Source: Pristionchus mayeri (Eukaryota > Nematoda > Chromadorea > Rhabditida > Neodiplogasteridae). From it: a stretch of DNA of 64,000 nucleotides. A program made the position numbers and the translations under genes. Each line of letters starts with the position of its first letter. The stretch's first letter is position 1. Below, piece after piece: positions 30,803 to 43,223 of this stretch. The stretch is taken from the NCBI GenBank assembly GCA_036245805.1, contig BTRK01000003.1, forward strand, positions 36,163,215-36,227,214, in the 5' to 3' direction. The notes under the pieces were generated by a model. That model made no database searches. It saw only the letters and a program-made list of their open reading frames with translations, and had not been told where the DNA came from.

Positions 30803-33800
30803 TGCCACAAGTGCTTGGTGCACGGGCAGACTTCCAGCCACCCTTCAAGCGAGTGTTCCCTGTCCAATTGCGACTGCCGGAAGGTTCAGGTTTCTCGATG
30901 CACTTTTCCGTTGCTTCTATTGAATACAAAGTATGACTAGCGAGGTTGAGTTTCACCAGCAGCTCCGGTGTCGGAAAATGCTCTACAAATACGTTTCATA
31001 TTCTGCAGAAAAATAGATTGCTCTGGCAATACAGATCGCTTGCGCCGTAGTCATAAGATACAAAAAAAAAAAATTAAATTCAGTGCCTTCTGATAAGTCG
31101 TCGTCGCCAAGTCACGAACAAGCTGATGAGACTGAGATCGAAGACGAGACTCAATGTGATGCCAAACGTGAGTTTCAAATATTCGCCCTGTATTCACGAA
31201 TAAGTTCGAACAAGTTGACAAGTCACGAAAGTCACACACAAGTCACGAACAAGTCTCTCATAAGGGAGGAATAGAGGGAGGGAAGGGAAGGTTACTACTT
31301 TACCATAAACCGCAAGTTAGCAGGGACAGGAAGGCTAGATTTCGTTGTACACATGTAAGGTTAGGTTATGTCGTCATGAATTCCAATAAAAATGAACAAT
31401 AAGATAGACATCGCGAGAGAATCACCTTCTCCGCGGCGGTAGAATCAAAATCATCCTATCCTGATCTAAGCGTGATGCAAGGTATTTCAAATCATGCTCT
31501 TTCAAACTGTGTTGTCAGAATTTTGATAATTGTCGTCATCTTCGAGATTCAGAAGGCCAAAGTTGGGACACTCATTTTTTAGGGGTCAAATCGAGCTCAC
31601 TTAAATGGTCATAAGTTCGTTTAAAATGAAGATAGAAGGTTCTTTTTTCACAAAGAAAGCTGAGATGATTCTCTACAACTGATTTGTTGATCATTTCATG
31701 CCATGTGTATGTCCCAGTGCGGGGTGGTCGGGTCAACCAAAAATGATCGAATTCTGGAAAACGGAAAAACCCCCCTGAATAATTATGTGCGATTTGTAGA
31801 CACTATATGTGACTAACTTGGCGCCAAAAATTAGCCAAATCAAAAGGGGTGTAAAAAAACGGCGTGACTTTTCGTCGGGCGATGTCGGAATGAGTCCCAG
31901 ACCAAAGAACCCACTAAGCTCCAACTGACAGCTATTAACCTCAAATCGGTCCAAAATCACCCAAAACAACATTTAGAATAGTTTGCGGACTCAATACAGT
32001 ACTCCCATTGGGTAAAAAATACGATCGGACCTATAATTTGAAAATCGATTTTCAGACCCTTCTCAACTTCAGCGCTTGGCCCACATGCGTTAAAACACTT
32101 TCAAATAACGTTGGAATGTCCCTCTAAACTATTCAAAGAAAGGTCGCACCAATAAATACGGTATTTCATCTGAGGGAACCAAGAAAAAGAGCAAAACGGT
32201 ACTTCAGGTTAACATAAAGTTAGCGGTCCGTCTCATAGCTAGAAATGTAGAGCACGATGAGCTGAACATTTCATATGTTGAAAGTTAGTCTCTATCTTTT
32301 CATTGAAGTGCCCTACAGAGCTTAGAAGATGCCTAGAAACGGGCTAGAATCCCCCCAGAGCGCGTGCTCTAACCGTCTGCCGCTCTCGCCGCCTCTCCCT
32401 CTCCCTCCCCTGTATTTAGCGCTCTCCCGCACGCGTCTCCCTTCGGTTTTGGCCAACTTCTAGGCTCCGTAGCGCATTTCAATGAAAAGATAGAGACTAA
32501 CTTTCAACGTATGAAATGTTCAGCTCATCGTGCTCTACATTTCTAGCTATGAGGCGGACCGCTAACATTATGTTAACCTGAAGTACCGTTTTGCTCTTTT
32601 TCTTGGTTCCCTCAGATGAAATACCGTATTTATTGGTGCGACCTTTCTTTGAATAGGTTAGAGGGACATTCCTACGTTATTTGAAAGTGTTTTTACGCAT
32701 GTGGGCCAAGCGCTGAAGTTGACAAGGGTCTGAAAATCGATTTTCAAATTATAGGTCCGATCGTATTTTTAGACAACGGGAGCACTGTATTGAGTCCGCA
32801 AACTATTCTAAATGTTGTTTTGGGTGATTTTGGACCGATTTGAGGCTAATAGCTATCAGTTGGAGCTTAGTGGGTTCTTTGGTCTAGGACTCATTCCGAC
32901 ATCGCCCCACGAAAAGTCACGCCGTTTTTTTATACCCCTTTTGTTTTGGCTATTTTTTGGCGCCAAGTTAGTCACATATAGTGTCTACAAATCGCACATA
33001 ATAATTCAGGGGGGTTTTCCGTTTTCCAGAATTCGATCATTTTTGGTTGACCCGACCACCCCGCACTGGGACATACACATGGAATGAAATGATCAATATA
33101 AAAGTTGTAGAGAATCTTCTCAGCTTTCTTTTTGAGTAAAGAACTAGTTTCTATCCTCATTTTAAACGGACTTATAGTCATTTAAGTGGGCTCGATATGA
33201 CCCTTAAAAAGTTAGTGTCCCAAGTTTAGCCTTCTGAATCTCGAAGATGACGACAATTATCAAAATTCTGACAACACAGTTTGAAAGAGCATCATTTGAG
33301 ACACCTTGCACCAAGCTTACATCAGGATACGACGACGTTTTGTTCTACCGCCGCGGACCCCCCTCAAATGGGTGATTTTCTCGCGATTCCTCTCATATAA
33401 TATGTTCAGGACAACATCGATGCGAAGTACACGTGCTTCAAATGTCGACTCCACGGAGTGCAGTCTGTGAAGAAGGTGAGATCGAATTACTAATCTACTC
33501 AATATGTATGTTTTGTTGTTCACATCATGCCAATTATGTAGTGGTTGACTAGTACACACGTGAATTGGCACATTATGGTAAAAAAAAAGTAAGGATTAGG
33601 CACTCCACGAAAGGCGGGCTTTGTGCCATAGGTTTATTTACTTCTTCATTTCTAACGCAATTATATAATAAAATATTACAAAGGAAAAAACGGTGAAAAC
33701 AATGATCTTATTGGGGTACCAGCCTGCTGGTTGAACATAGTGTAGTTGGAACAACTATATTTTGGTAATTCACGTTGTCATCGCTAATGATCTCATCACT

Positions 33801-34596
33801 ACAGTTCCACACGCCGTGTCCCTTTGCCACGTGTCGATGTCAGTCATGTCTACTGAACGATGAGAGAAGCCGAATCAACAGCGAGCTCTCGCGACTGCTG
33901 CACAAGGAGAACCAAGAAAATCGAGAAAGTGAGCGATATCTTGAATAATTAATTATCGTTCTCATTCAATATTGTTTTCGAAATGGAATAACTGTGAAAA
34001 TAAATAAAAAAAACCGCGAATAACTGTGGAAATATCCAAAAAAAGTGAATCGATTCTGTATTGCGTTTCTCGAATCATTTCACAAAATCTATCCTCGTAT
34101 AGCAGATTCCTCTAACTATAGTGTATATACGCGTATCAATACTTCGAATTCCAGACTCCATTTCCGAGTGCTCCCACTCCTCGGACAGCGAACATTCCGA
34201 AGTCAAGGAAGTGCCGAGTTTATCTGCGGATGCCAAGGTAAGGATGCACGATAACAATACACTAAAATCTAGTCATCCCCTTCCTAATCTCGAAATACTC
34301 TTTCATATTTAAAAAAAATGTATTATTTTTGTTTTTTTGCAGGCTGAAAATCTCTATTCCAGGTGATTCTCGACCTGCTAAACGTGCTCGCCATCGACCC
34401 GACCCTCTTCAATCCCTACTCCTTCGACTTCCCTGCTTTAGCCGACTTCTTCAGTCGTCCCACCCTTCTCCTGCCTGAGGAATGGTTGCCTGAGTGGCCC
34501 GAGATAGTGTCACTTGTGCACGAAGCACTGAAACGGTTTCCACACTTTAGAGAAATCGATTTCCAGCCTGGTATTAATGATGTTCTCCGAGTATGA
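30803..34596 (+). CDS. Two-DM-domain transcription factor (MAB-3/doublesex type), 5' end unresolved
   Basis: Exons 30803-30883, 31084-31167, 33410-33475, 33805-33928, 34155-34237 and 34363-34596 join in one frame. Exons 1-2 form a first DM domain: CHKCLVHG, then NCDCRK joined to CLLISRRRQVTNKLMRLR. Exons 3-4 form a second: CFKCRLHG, then CPFATCRCQSCLLNDERSR. The paired CX2C...HG and C-X-C-X2-C knots bind zinc and contact the DNA minor groove in this family. MAB-3 and DMD-3 of Caenorhabditis also have two DM domains and act in male development, so a sexual-differentiation role is likely but inferred. The rest is an acidic linker (SEHSEVKEVPS) and a C-terminal block (VILDLLNVLAIDPTLFNPYS). A diverged copy at 52436-53837 supports the junctions. 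A 2-kb palindrome fills the intron between the two DM domains. The first coding exon was not fixed. Confidence 0.83.
31403..33396. repeat. 2-kb palindromic element (family F), copy 1
   Basis: Arms of almost 1 kb are inverted copies; the turn is near 32395 in a CT-rich stretch. Landmarks in both arms are ATCGCGAGAGAATC at the tips, CCGCGGCGGTAGAA, and ATTCAGAAGGCCAAA with its complement. The right tip ends about 14 bp before the splice acceptor of the second DM domain exon. A second copy is at 60187-62204. Matching reading frames in the two arms on opposite strands follow from the palindrome. Confidence 0.88.
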
Positions 34597-35916
34597 TTGT
34601 ATTTTGATTGTATTGTGATTTATTATTTTAGTTCATGTTTTAGATTGCCATCATTGGTTGGCATATACTCGCAATTTGCAGAAGTCAGAAATTAATGTGC
34701 ACTCGATACTCATAGATTATTTTAGGAAATTCATGTCTTTCCGTGTCACAAAATTTAATTGAAATCATCTTTACATGCACAATAGAAATGTTGCAGATTG
34801 TGTAGGTTAGATTCATAACCAGAACTTGTGACTAATAATAATGTGCAATCGAATATAACAGGTAATTTTGTATGTAAAAACACAATACATTGCCTTGCAA
34901 TATTTAGTTCTTGAATTTTCATGTCAGATTTGCAGCTTAGAAGAAGAAATCAGAGAGAACCATACATCCGTACAAGGAAAACCTAGCCTATGCTCAAAAT
35001 TTGGCGCTAGATTTACTTTTTCACGTATATCATGAAAATCGAAATTAGGAAGCCATATCTCTGACCCCTCATTTCCTGTAGCGCGCCTCAACGATGAGGT
35101 CGGTTTTTGTAAATCGTGCACGATTGATCCGGCTACCCTATCCCGATACACCATAATCTAGCTGAGATATGCTCGCAAGTTGATGGAAAACACCCCTGTT
35201 TTCTTTGTCATATCTCAGCTAGATTATGGTGTATCGGGATACGGTAGCCGACAAATTTAAGAGGGGGTATCGTAGATTGTGTGGGCATTGATACGTCGTC
35301 TAGATCCAACACAAACTTTTATCACGATTTTTTACCATGAATACGTCTAAAAATAGTGACGTCACTTTTTTCGGTGACGTCATTAATTAGCCCTAAGGGC
35401 AGATAGTGATCGTCATTAGTAATTAATTAATACCAACCACACAGTTCTATCACCGCTATGTACTAAGATATTTAGAGTTGCGCTTTTGTCGCTGGCGCTT
35501 TTGTCGGTTGCGCTTTTGTCGTTTTTGGCACTTGGCGCTTTTGTCGTTGCGGTTCTGTCATACCCCTTGCATTGCATTATTCAATGTTTGAATATATTTC
35601 TATGTTTGCAATATTAAAATACCTAAACGAAAGAACATAAACGAAAATAAAAACACTGCCAAATATAAGAAGCTCTTGAATTAGCACAGTATTAAGCCCC
35701 GTGCAAAAGCAAAATCTCATTTCGCGCTCCTTTTCAAATTCAAAAAGCATCGAAATTGCTCTTGCACGGAATTTTAGCTTACTGTATCGAGTATTAATAT
35801 GAACCAGTTGTGAAACCTAGAACAGTTGGGTCTCTAAAACCGTTTCAATTTCATAGTGTTTGTGAAACACAAATGATCCTAATATGTTTCGAAGCACGGA
35901 AGTGGTCGATTTATTA
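34597..35916. other. Intergenic; one hairpin and short repeats
   Basis: A stem at about 35131-35250 pairs ATACACCATAATCTAGCTGA with its complement over a short loop. At 35475-35550 a unit near GGCGCTTTTGTCG recurs four times. No gene was recognised. Confidence 0.5.
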
Positions 35917-36406
35917 GTGTTGTTCGCTCGAGCGCCTTTTTCGAGCGCTCGTCGCCCGAGCGGTCATTTCATTTCGCTCGCGAGCGCCAATCGCTCGCGA
36001 GCGATTTTGCATAACCGCTCGCGAGCGAGGATCGCTCTCGAATGGCTATATAAAAACGCTCGCGAGCGTCAGAGAGGAATGAGAGGGATACTGGAAGGGA
36101 TCGATTTGCTCCCATCGCCCATCAATTTCGGTTGGGTTTCGTCTAACCATCAAATTCCATTTACTGAATGCGCATAAACACGTCATTGAAGCATACTTGA
36201 AATTAATGGGCCATGGGAGCAAATCGATCCCTTCCATTATCACTGTCATTCCTCTCTGACAGATCGCTCGCAAGCGATTTTCCATAGCCATTCGAGATCG
36301 ATCCTCGCTCGCGAGCGGTTATGCAAAATCGCTCGCGAGCGATTGGCGCTCGCGAGCGAATCATTCGACCCGCTCGCGAGCGACGAGCGCTCGAAATAAC
36401 AACACT
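35917..36406. repeat. Palindrome built of CGCTCGCGAGCG units
   Basis: Outer arms (GTGTTGTTCGCTCGAGCG / CGCTCGAAATAACAACAC) and inner arms are inverted copies. Each arm contains many CGCTCGCGAGCG or GCTCGCGAGC motifs, themselves palindromic. The centre near 36165 holds a less GC-rich stem with GGGATCGATTTGCTCCCAT. Confidence 0.8.
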
Positions 36407-36960
36407 ACGATTTATGCATGTTTCATAGAAAATTAAAGTATTAGGTGCTCTTGTCGTGTTTTGTCCGTGGACTGCCTTGCGCTTAATACTGTGTTAGAGA
36501 GGGGAGGCGAGAGCTACAGATGACCGAGCACTCGCTCCTCGCGCGTGCCCTCTTCTCGTCTCGCTGCGTCACTGACCTGTTTTGAATCACACTTCCTACG
36601 TTTAATGTGTTTGAACCGTTCAACTTGATTACCACAGGGCCCTGTAGAAACGTTTATCTCGCGTATCTCTGCATAAAATTGGTTTTATGATTTAATATTT
36701 TGGATTTGTGTTTTGGTTCAATGTTCCAATCGAGTCACTTTGGCAGTTTATGCAAGCTGAGTTTGCTGAAAATCCCGCTTAAAGAGAATAGGCATCTGTT
36801 TGAATTCGATTGTTGAGGGAGATGAGCAAACGTGTAGTGAAATGAATCGGATTGCTACCGTGTCGATAGAGTTATAGAGTGAGAAATATGGTTTATTGTC
36901 TCAAATGAGCGTTGCCTATTACATTTTTTCGTCAACTATTACATTTTTTATCGAAACTAG
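36407..36960. other. No gene recognised
   Basis: Mixed sequence without supported exons. Confidence 0.4.
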
Positions 36961-39900
36961 GAACCGATACTATTTCGATAAACGCTTTCCCAATGCTCTA
37001 GGATAGCTCTGTTCAGAGTTATTCTTAGCTGCGAACTGTTGATGTGCAAATTATTAATTATTTCTATTTCGAGTGATTTTTCTTTTGCACTTCCAAATAG
37101 AATAGGTGAGAAAGCGATTGCACAATAGCTGTGAGGAAGTCTGTGAAAGGTGAGATGCTTTCGAGAGAGATAAAATAATAAATAATTCAATGCAATTTAT
37201 TACAAGATGAGCGTGAGTTGGACGCACAATTCCGCATTCTTCGAAAGAGCAGCGTAGGTTTCCCTTTTCAGGCGTTTCATGAGTTACATACGCCTGAGTT
37301 TTGGGCGCCAGTCTCTCAAAAAAAATCCATTTTTGCGCGCCTGAAACCTACCCGAAAATCGAATTACCCAAAAGGGTAATCGAACGGGGTATCGAGAGCA
37401 AAGCAGCAAGTACATCGTAGGGATCAGGGAAATGAGAGCAAATTAGCAGGGACACTGTAGCGATCAAGAAAATGAGATCAACGACACAGGTACATTGTAG
37501 GGACATGCGCACTCCGTCACTTTCACCCTTCCTACGAGGTGTCCATAATACGGGTCTCCTGTAAAAGTTTAGGAACACCTGCTTTTGCTACTAAGAAATA
37601 TTTCATGTCATCGAGTTTCGTTAAACTTGGATTATGGACATTATTTTAGGATAGGAAGAGGATTATCCACTTGGATTGTCCAAATTTGCACATTATCGAT
37701 TTTTTTTAAAAATATTCAACAGACACTTGCTGTAGTTCGGTCAATTTTGATCGTACAGCGAATTTATTTACCCTTTTACTCGTAATCGCGAGCTCTACAA
37801 TTCAGTCAACATCCTCTAAAAGCAGGGAAGTCGTTTTCACCTTCAGTTCCTCGAAAAAAGCAGAATGAAAAAAACGAAAAAAGCATGTCAAATATCAAAT
37901 TCAAAGGATTTTATTTATAAAAAAAAAGATTTTCCGCACCAAATTAGGGGGTGTCTGTTTTGATCATTTTTCATATCTCTTGAAATTCACGATCGATTTA
38001 GTATGGGGGATTCTCGACTTTTCCGGATCTGCCCCACACTTTCCCTGTAAATTAAAGTAAATAAATTTTATTTGGTTTCACGTTACCTTCGCCTTTGCAA
38101 ACACACCATAAAAACACTAAAATTGTTTAAAGTTTAATTTACATATTTTGTGGTCTCGGAATCACTTGTACAATCGATCGATTGTAATAGTCATTAAGAG
38201 AACATTCATCCGTTTTGAATTCGATTGTGGGAGATTAAAAAATGCGTGGGGAAATGAATCGAATGACTACGGCTGTGGAAAGTGTTATATAGTGAGAAAT
38301 ATGGTTTATCTTAAAGGAGCGTCAATTATTACATTTTTTCATCAACTATTGCATTTTTAAATCAAAACTGGGAACCGATACTATTACGATAAGCGCTTTC
38401 CCAATACTCTATGGTAGCTCTGAGTCCAGAGTTATTCCCCGTTGCAAACTGTTGAGGTGAAAACTATTATAATTCGTGGGTCTCATCCTACCTAGTGCCA
38501 ATATCCCGCGTGCTTCGAAAGAGCAAAGTAGTATTTCCCTTTTCAGGCGTTAAGGCGCCTGATTTTTAGACGTCAGTCTCTCAAAATGAAAAGCAATTTT
38601 TCGCTCCTGAAACCTAGCCGAAACCGGAAATACCCAAAAGGGGAAACCCTGGAGCAAAGTAACATGAACATTGCGCGGGATCAGGGTAATGAGAGCAATG
38701 AAACAGGTGCATTGCACGGGATCAGTGAAAAGAGAGCAACGAAACAGTACAACATCATAGGGGCATGCGCACTGGACTGTCTCGTTCTCCCTTCCAACGA
38801 GGTTCACTTAAAGAGTGCTTTCCAGGGAGGAACACGAAATGCGTATTATTATTTTTCTTTTCTTTTTTTATCTCTCTCGAAAGCGTCTCACCTTTCAAAG
38901 ACTTTCTCGCAGCTATTGTGCTATCCTTTTCTCGCCTATTATCTTTAGAAGAGCAAGAGGAAAATCACGAGAATTATAAATAATTATAGGCTCTTTTTGG
39001 ATAATTGGCGCCTCTTCCTCCCGCTCATTGTTAGGTATTGTGCGCTGATTTTCGGTCACACAACCCTTCCGCAATGGAGAATGAGCAATGATAGTGGGTG
39101 GGCCAACTATCCAAGAATTGTCGAATTATAATAGTTTTCACCTCAAAAGTTCGCAGCTGGGAATGAATAACTCTGACAAACGCTATCCTAGCACATTTGG
39201 GAAAGCGTTTATCGAAAGAACATCGATTCCCAGTTTTGATAAAACAAAATTATAGTTTATGTTTTGTTGTCTACTGCAGGAGGCCATCCAACGGTGTGAG
39301 ATCCCGATAGTTATAGGATAATTCTAAGATGTTTTATGGCTCGTTGCGGTCGACAGTTGGTCAAATATCAACGATGAAAGTTTGAATCCACATATCTTTA
39401 GTTATCGATTAGTACCGACTCTTCGGTATAACTATTTTGTCGTTTTGTGGTGACCCCCCACGTAGGTCACACGACTAATCTTCGATTTCACCGTCAAGCT
39501 CAATTATCGCGCACGTCCAATCGATCAGAGTAAAAGTTTGTGAACTATTGACATGGGTAACTAATTATCGTCTTCTCTTTCTCTACCCGGAAATTTGCGA
39601 GAAAGTAATTGCAGAATAGTTGCGGGTCAGGGCAATGTGAGTTGATTGTTTTCGAAAGGGGGAGAGAAAAGGAAGAAAACAATACCTGCTTATTTTTCCG
39701 CAATCGAAAAACCTTGAAAACACGCAGGGGGGGGGGATGGGAAGGGAGACTGGTAATAATATGATACTCTGCTCTCACTTTCATGTTCCCTTGTTATGTT
39801 CCTGTTTTGCTTTCGCTAACCGCGCGGATTTTGCATAAACTCGTGCAGCAAATTAGCAAGTACACCGTATGGATCAGGGAAATGAGAGCACAATAACACG

Positions 39901-40262
39901 AACATTGCACGGGATCAGGGAAATGAGAGCAACAAAACAGGTACATCGTAAGGACATGCGCACTCCGTCTCTTCCTCCCTTCCTACGAGGTGTCCATAAA
40001 GAGTGCTTTCCAGGGAGGAACACGACACGTTTATTATGCTTCCTTATTTATCTCTCTCGAAAGCATCTCACCTGTCCCAGACTTTCTCACAGCTTTTGTG
40101 CAATCGCTTTCTCACCTATTCTATTTGGAAGATTAAAATCACGCGAGATATAAAGAATTATAATAGTTTTCACCTCAACAGTTCGCAGCGGGGAAGAACT
40201 CTGAACACAGAGCTATCCTAGCACATTGGGAAAGCGTTTATCGAAATAGTATCGGTTCCCGC
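36961..40262. repeat. Nested long inverted-repeat element
   Basis: The outer arms (about 36961-37560 and 39700-40262) begin GGAACCGATACTATTTCGAT and end in its complement, with a further landmark AATAGAATAGGTGAGAAAGC. Inside lies a related unit, 38382-39236, with the same terminal motif in slightly diverged form. Phrases such as GGGATCAGGGAAATGAGAGC and TTTCCAGGGAGGAACACGA recur several times. No transposase was recognised. Confidence 0.65.
38382..39236. repeat. Inner inverted-repeat unit
   Basis: Ends ATCAAAACTGGGAACCGATA (from about 38371) and its complement TCGATTCCCAGTTTTGAT (to about 39240). The interior contains a copy of the 8946-9100 repeat phrase GATTTTCGGTCACACAACCC. Confidence 0.55.
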
Positions 40263-42049
40263 GATGTTCTTATTTCATTGTTCTCACTAACCGCACGGAT
40301 TTTGCATCATCGCTATTCGATATGAACTCTAGAGCGCTTGTCTATCATGTAATGACCATTCAATTGAGTAAATTAATCATGTTTTGCTATCACTCTCTCA
40401 CTCTCTTGCCCTCACAATCGAATTGAAAACGTCCAATCAGTTGAGTGAATCATTCACTCGACTGAGAGTCAATTTTGCCAATTTGGTGCAATTATTTACA
40501 TTGAATTATAAAATGCAATTTTAGCCGCCTACATCGACTCCGCAACTCCATTACGGCACCTAAGCATTGTAATGAATAAAGTGAGTTGTTTTCAGCAAAT
40601 GTTCATTTAAAATACACACTTAAGCAATGTGTCGACAATGTTATCATGCCGTGACATAAGCCTACCGTAGCCAGTGGTGTTGGGCCAGATGTTGGGCCAG
40701 ATTTATGAATTCATCAGTCAACACAACCCGCCGAAACAGTATAGCAACCGTATGATCAAGCATTAGGAAGAACGCGGTCACAAGATCATGATTTTTTTTT
40801 TCAGTTTTGACTATCAATCTGATCGTCAAAACTGTCGACAAATTACATTGTTGTAAAAATTTACAATGATCATCTCCTAACGTTTGCCGGGCGTAGTTGC
40901 CCACTAGTTGGAGAGTGTATAGTTTGGGTAGTTTTATTTTTACACCTTTTCTGGTGGCGAGACCGGCCGAGAAAGTTCGAGAAATGTAGATGCCAACTCT
41001 AAAATGTGCATGTTCTTTGTAACACATGGAACACAGCTGCTATATTGCAAACATGTTATGCTTGTGCTCGCAATGAAAGGTATCCTCTTTTATGTAGATA
41101 CGAATTTCCCGACGTGAAAAGCGATTCTATTGGAGAGGAAGCTGAGTTAGGAAGAAATTGCAGGCTAGTTCCAATGAAATACGTTTGTAAATTACTCATA
41201 AGCAATGTGTATTTCAGAAGAGCTCACATATCGCTAACACTTGATTCACCTGAGCAACGAGCCGCCTCGAAAATTGCCGATTTCGGAGAACTGAAGGTGC
41301 GACGTTATTGATTGATGAGTTTTTTTTCATTAAAAAAAAAAAAATCCTTTAGACAACTTCAGACGAGCGTGAAAAAGCGGAATATTTATCATTTATAAAT
41401 CAATTCAGCTGAAGCCACGGCTGCGAATCAAACACTCGCAGACAATAGTCACATTGTTCGTTCGTTTATTTTTAGAAAATATTTTCTATATAACTCCAAT
41501 ATTGTAGGTAGTCTTAATAACGAATAATTCAACAAGTTAATGGGCGAATATACGAGTGTAAGCCATTTTTCTGAAAAGTATGATTATCTTAAATTATTAT
41601 TTTCACTTCCTCCCATTATTTGCGAGTGTTCATTGTGTACTTGTTGATACATCAGTGTTATGTATGATGTACGATCAATTTTAATAAATGAGTTAGCTCT
41701 GTCTCCATGCGGATGTACTCTCAACCCTATGATCAACTGAAGAGAGATTGAGAAAGAGGGGCGGGGCATATATTTTGACATCTCCAACGCGCACTCTCAC
41801 TTGCTAGTAGAGTTCGCAATTCGGGCCGGGCCATTCGGTCTCGCACCGCGGCCCGCGATCGGTGAGCGAAGAATGAAAAGGCTGGAAACCGACGTGCAAT
41901 TATTGAGAGAGGCCCGAAACCGGGGAGAAAAAATTTATTAAAATCAGAATAAGTTTGAGATAAAACGAAATATTTATCTTCGAAACAAGTCTGCAGTAAG
42001 CGGGTCTTACAGCGTATCTTCATCCATTTCAGCGTGTTCAGCAGTATTG
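40263..42049. other. No firm gene; possible exon near 41081-41300
   Basis: A TTTCAG acceptor at 41213-41218 opens a frame (AHISLTLDSPEQRAASKIA) running to a GTGCGA donor-like site at about 41300. Nothing links it to other exons. The segment 41620-41745 resembles 29335-29445. A half hairpin with AGAGTTCG is at 41811. Confidence 0.3.
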
Positions 42050-43223
42050 CAAGGAAACGTCGCACAGTGTCCATGGAGTTTCATAGCGAGACCTAGCGCA
42101 TTGAAAAGAGGATATATCAGGGTGTCCGGAAATTTTTAAGAATTTTTTTGTTGTTTAATATTTTCACGAATGGAAAGCGATAAGTATAGCTTCGTAGTAG
42201 TATTGCATGAAGGAAGTTGAGAAGTAATTTTTGCCATGTTGATAGAGCAACACTGCTAACATGTGATGCAATATGCCAAAAAGTCGCTTTTATACCCTCA
42301 TTTTGAAAATTATATATGTCAATGCGATAACAGAGTTCAAATTCCAACCACATTCCACATAAGCATGAGTGAGTGTACTATGTTTGGAAGTGTTGAAATC
42401 ATGTATATCTATGGAACAATGACAATTAATGGAAAATATTTGATTTCGATAGTGGGCATGTTCCTAAAAATATGTATTTTACCCTCATTCACCAGCATGG
42501 GAGGGACTCCGATGACCACCCCTTGCTGTTGAGAAAAGAAAATATTGATATTGGTCGCAGCGGTATTTGATATAATCTCTCTCTAGAGATGACGATTAAA
42601 TCAGAGATAATGTCCAAAAATGAGTGAATTTCTGTTTCGGGGTTGCCTCAGAACTCTCATCGACGTTTGCCGATCGAAATCTCCCCTCGTTACTATTGTG
42701 CATAATCCCCTTTTTGACCACAGAGATGGTCACAATTATCCTTCGAAAACTAGTTGTATGACAGAGCATTTACTGAAATAGTTAAATCCGTATTTTAGAC
42801 TGAACACATCACTAAATTCAATTGTGCAACTGGAATGCTGATGCAATTCCTGACCAGTTAGCATTAATCGATTGCTCAATGCATTGTTTACAAATAGAGT
42901 TGTGAAATCCGGCATATCGATAATGCACTAAGTTTTTACATAACCATTCTTAAATATTTCCGGACACCCTAATAATTCTAAGAAAGAGGATACAATTTGT
43001 TTTCAAATTTGCTAAACGATCTTGGGGAAGTCTGGGCTCATAGTGGGGAGAGGCCAAAATCAGTCTATTTCTGAGGCTAGGTCCCTAAATTTCCATGCAG
43101 CCCAGATCTCCACAAGATCATTTAGAGTTTTTGAAAACAACAGAAATTCTTAGAATGTTCTCCTCTTTCGAATTCGCTAGGTCTCGTTTTGAAACTCCAT
43201 GGACAATCTGCGACCACCCCTTG
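42050..43223. repeat. Inverted-repeat element of the CAAGG type, interrupted by a mariner-like element
   Basis: Left part (CAAGGAAACGTCGCACAGTG, GGAGTTTCATAGCGAGACCT) and right part (AGGTCTCGTTTTGAAACTCC, CGACCACCCCTTG) are inverted copies. The end motif recalls 25972-26583 and 29449-29733. The flanks do not show a clean duplication. The 42117-42973 element sits inside. Confidence 0.55.
42117..42973. mobile_element. Mariner-type nonautonomous element
   Basis: TA-TCAGGGTGTCCGGAAATT at the left and AATATTTCCGGACACCCTAA-TA at the right are inverted ends of a type common in mariner elements. The 0.85-kb interior has no transposase motif. The GGTGTCCGGAAA end type also marks the right end of the transposase-bearing element near 46425. 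Confidence 0.7.

Noticed and set aside
31733..33087. Two nearly identical 79-91-codon frames on opposite strands (starting MLFWVILDRFE)
   Set aside because: They are the same sequence in the two arms of the palindrome. Neither has splice or domain support, and the copy at 60187-62204 does not preserve the frame.
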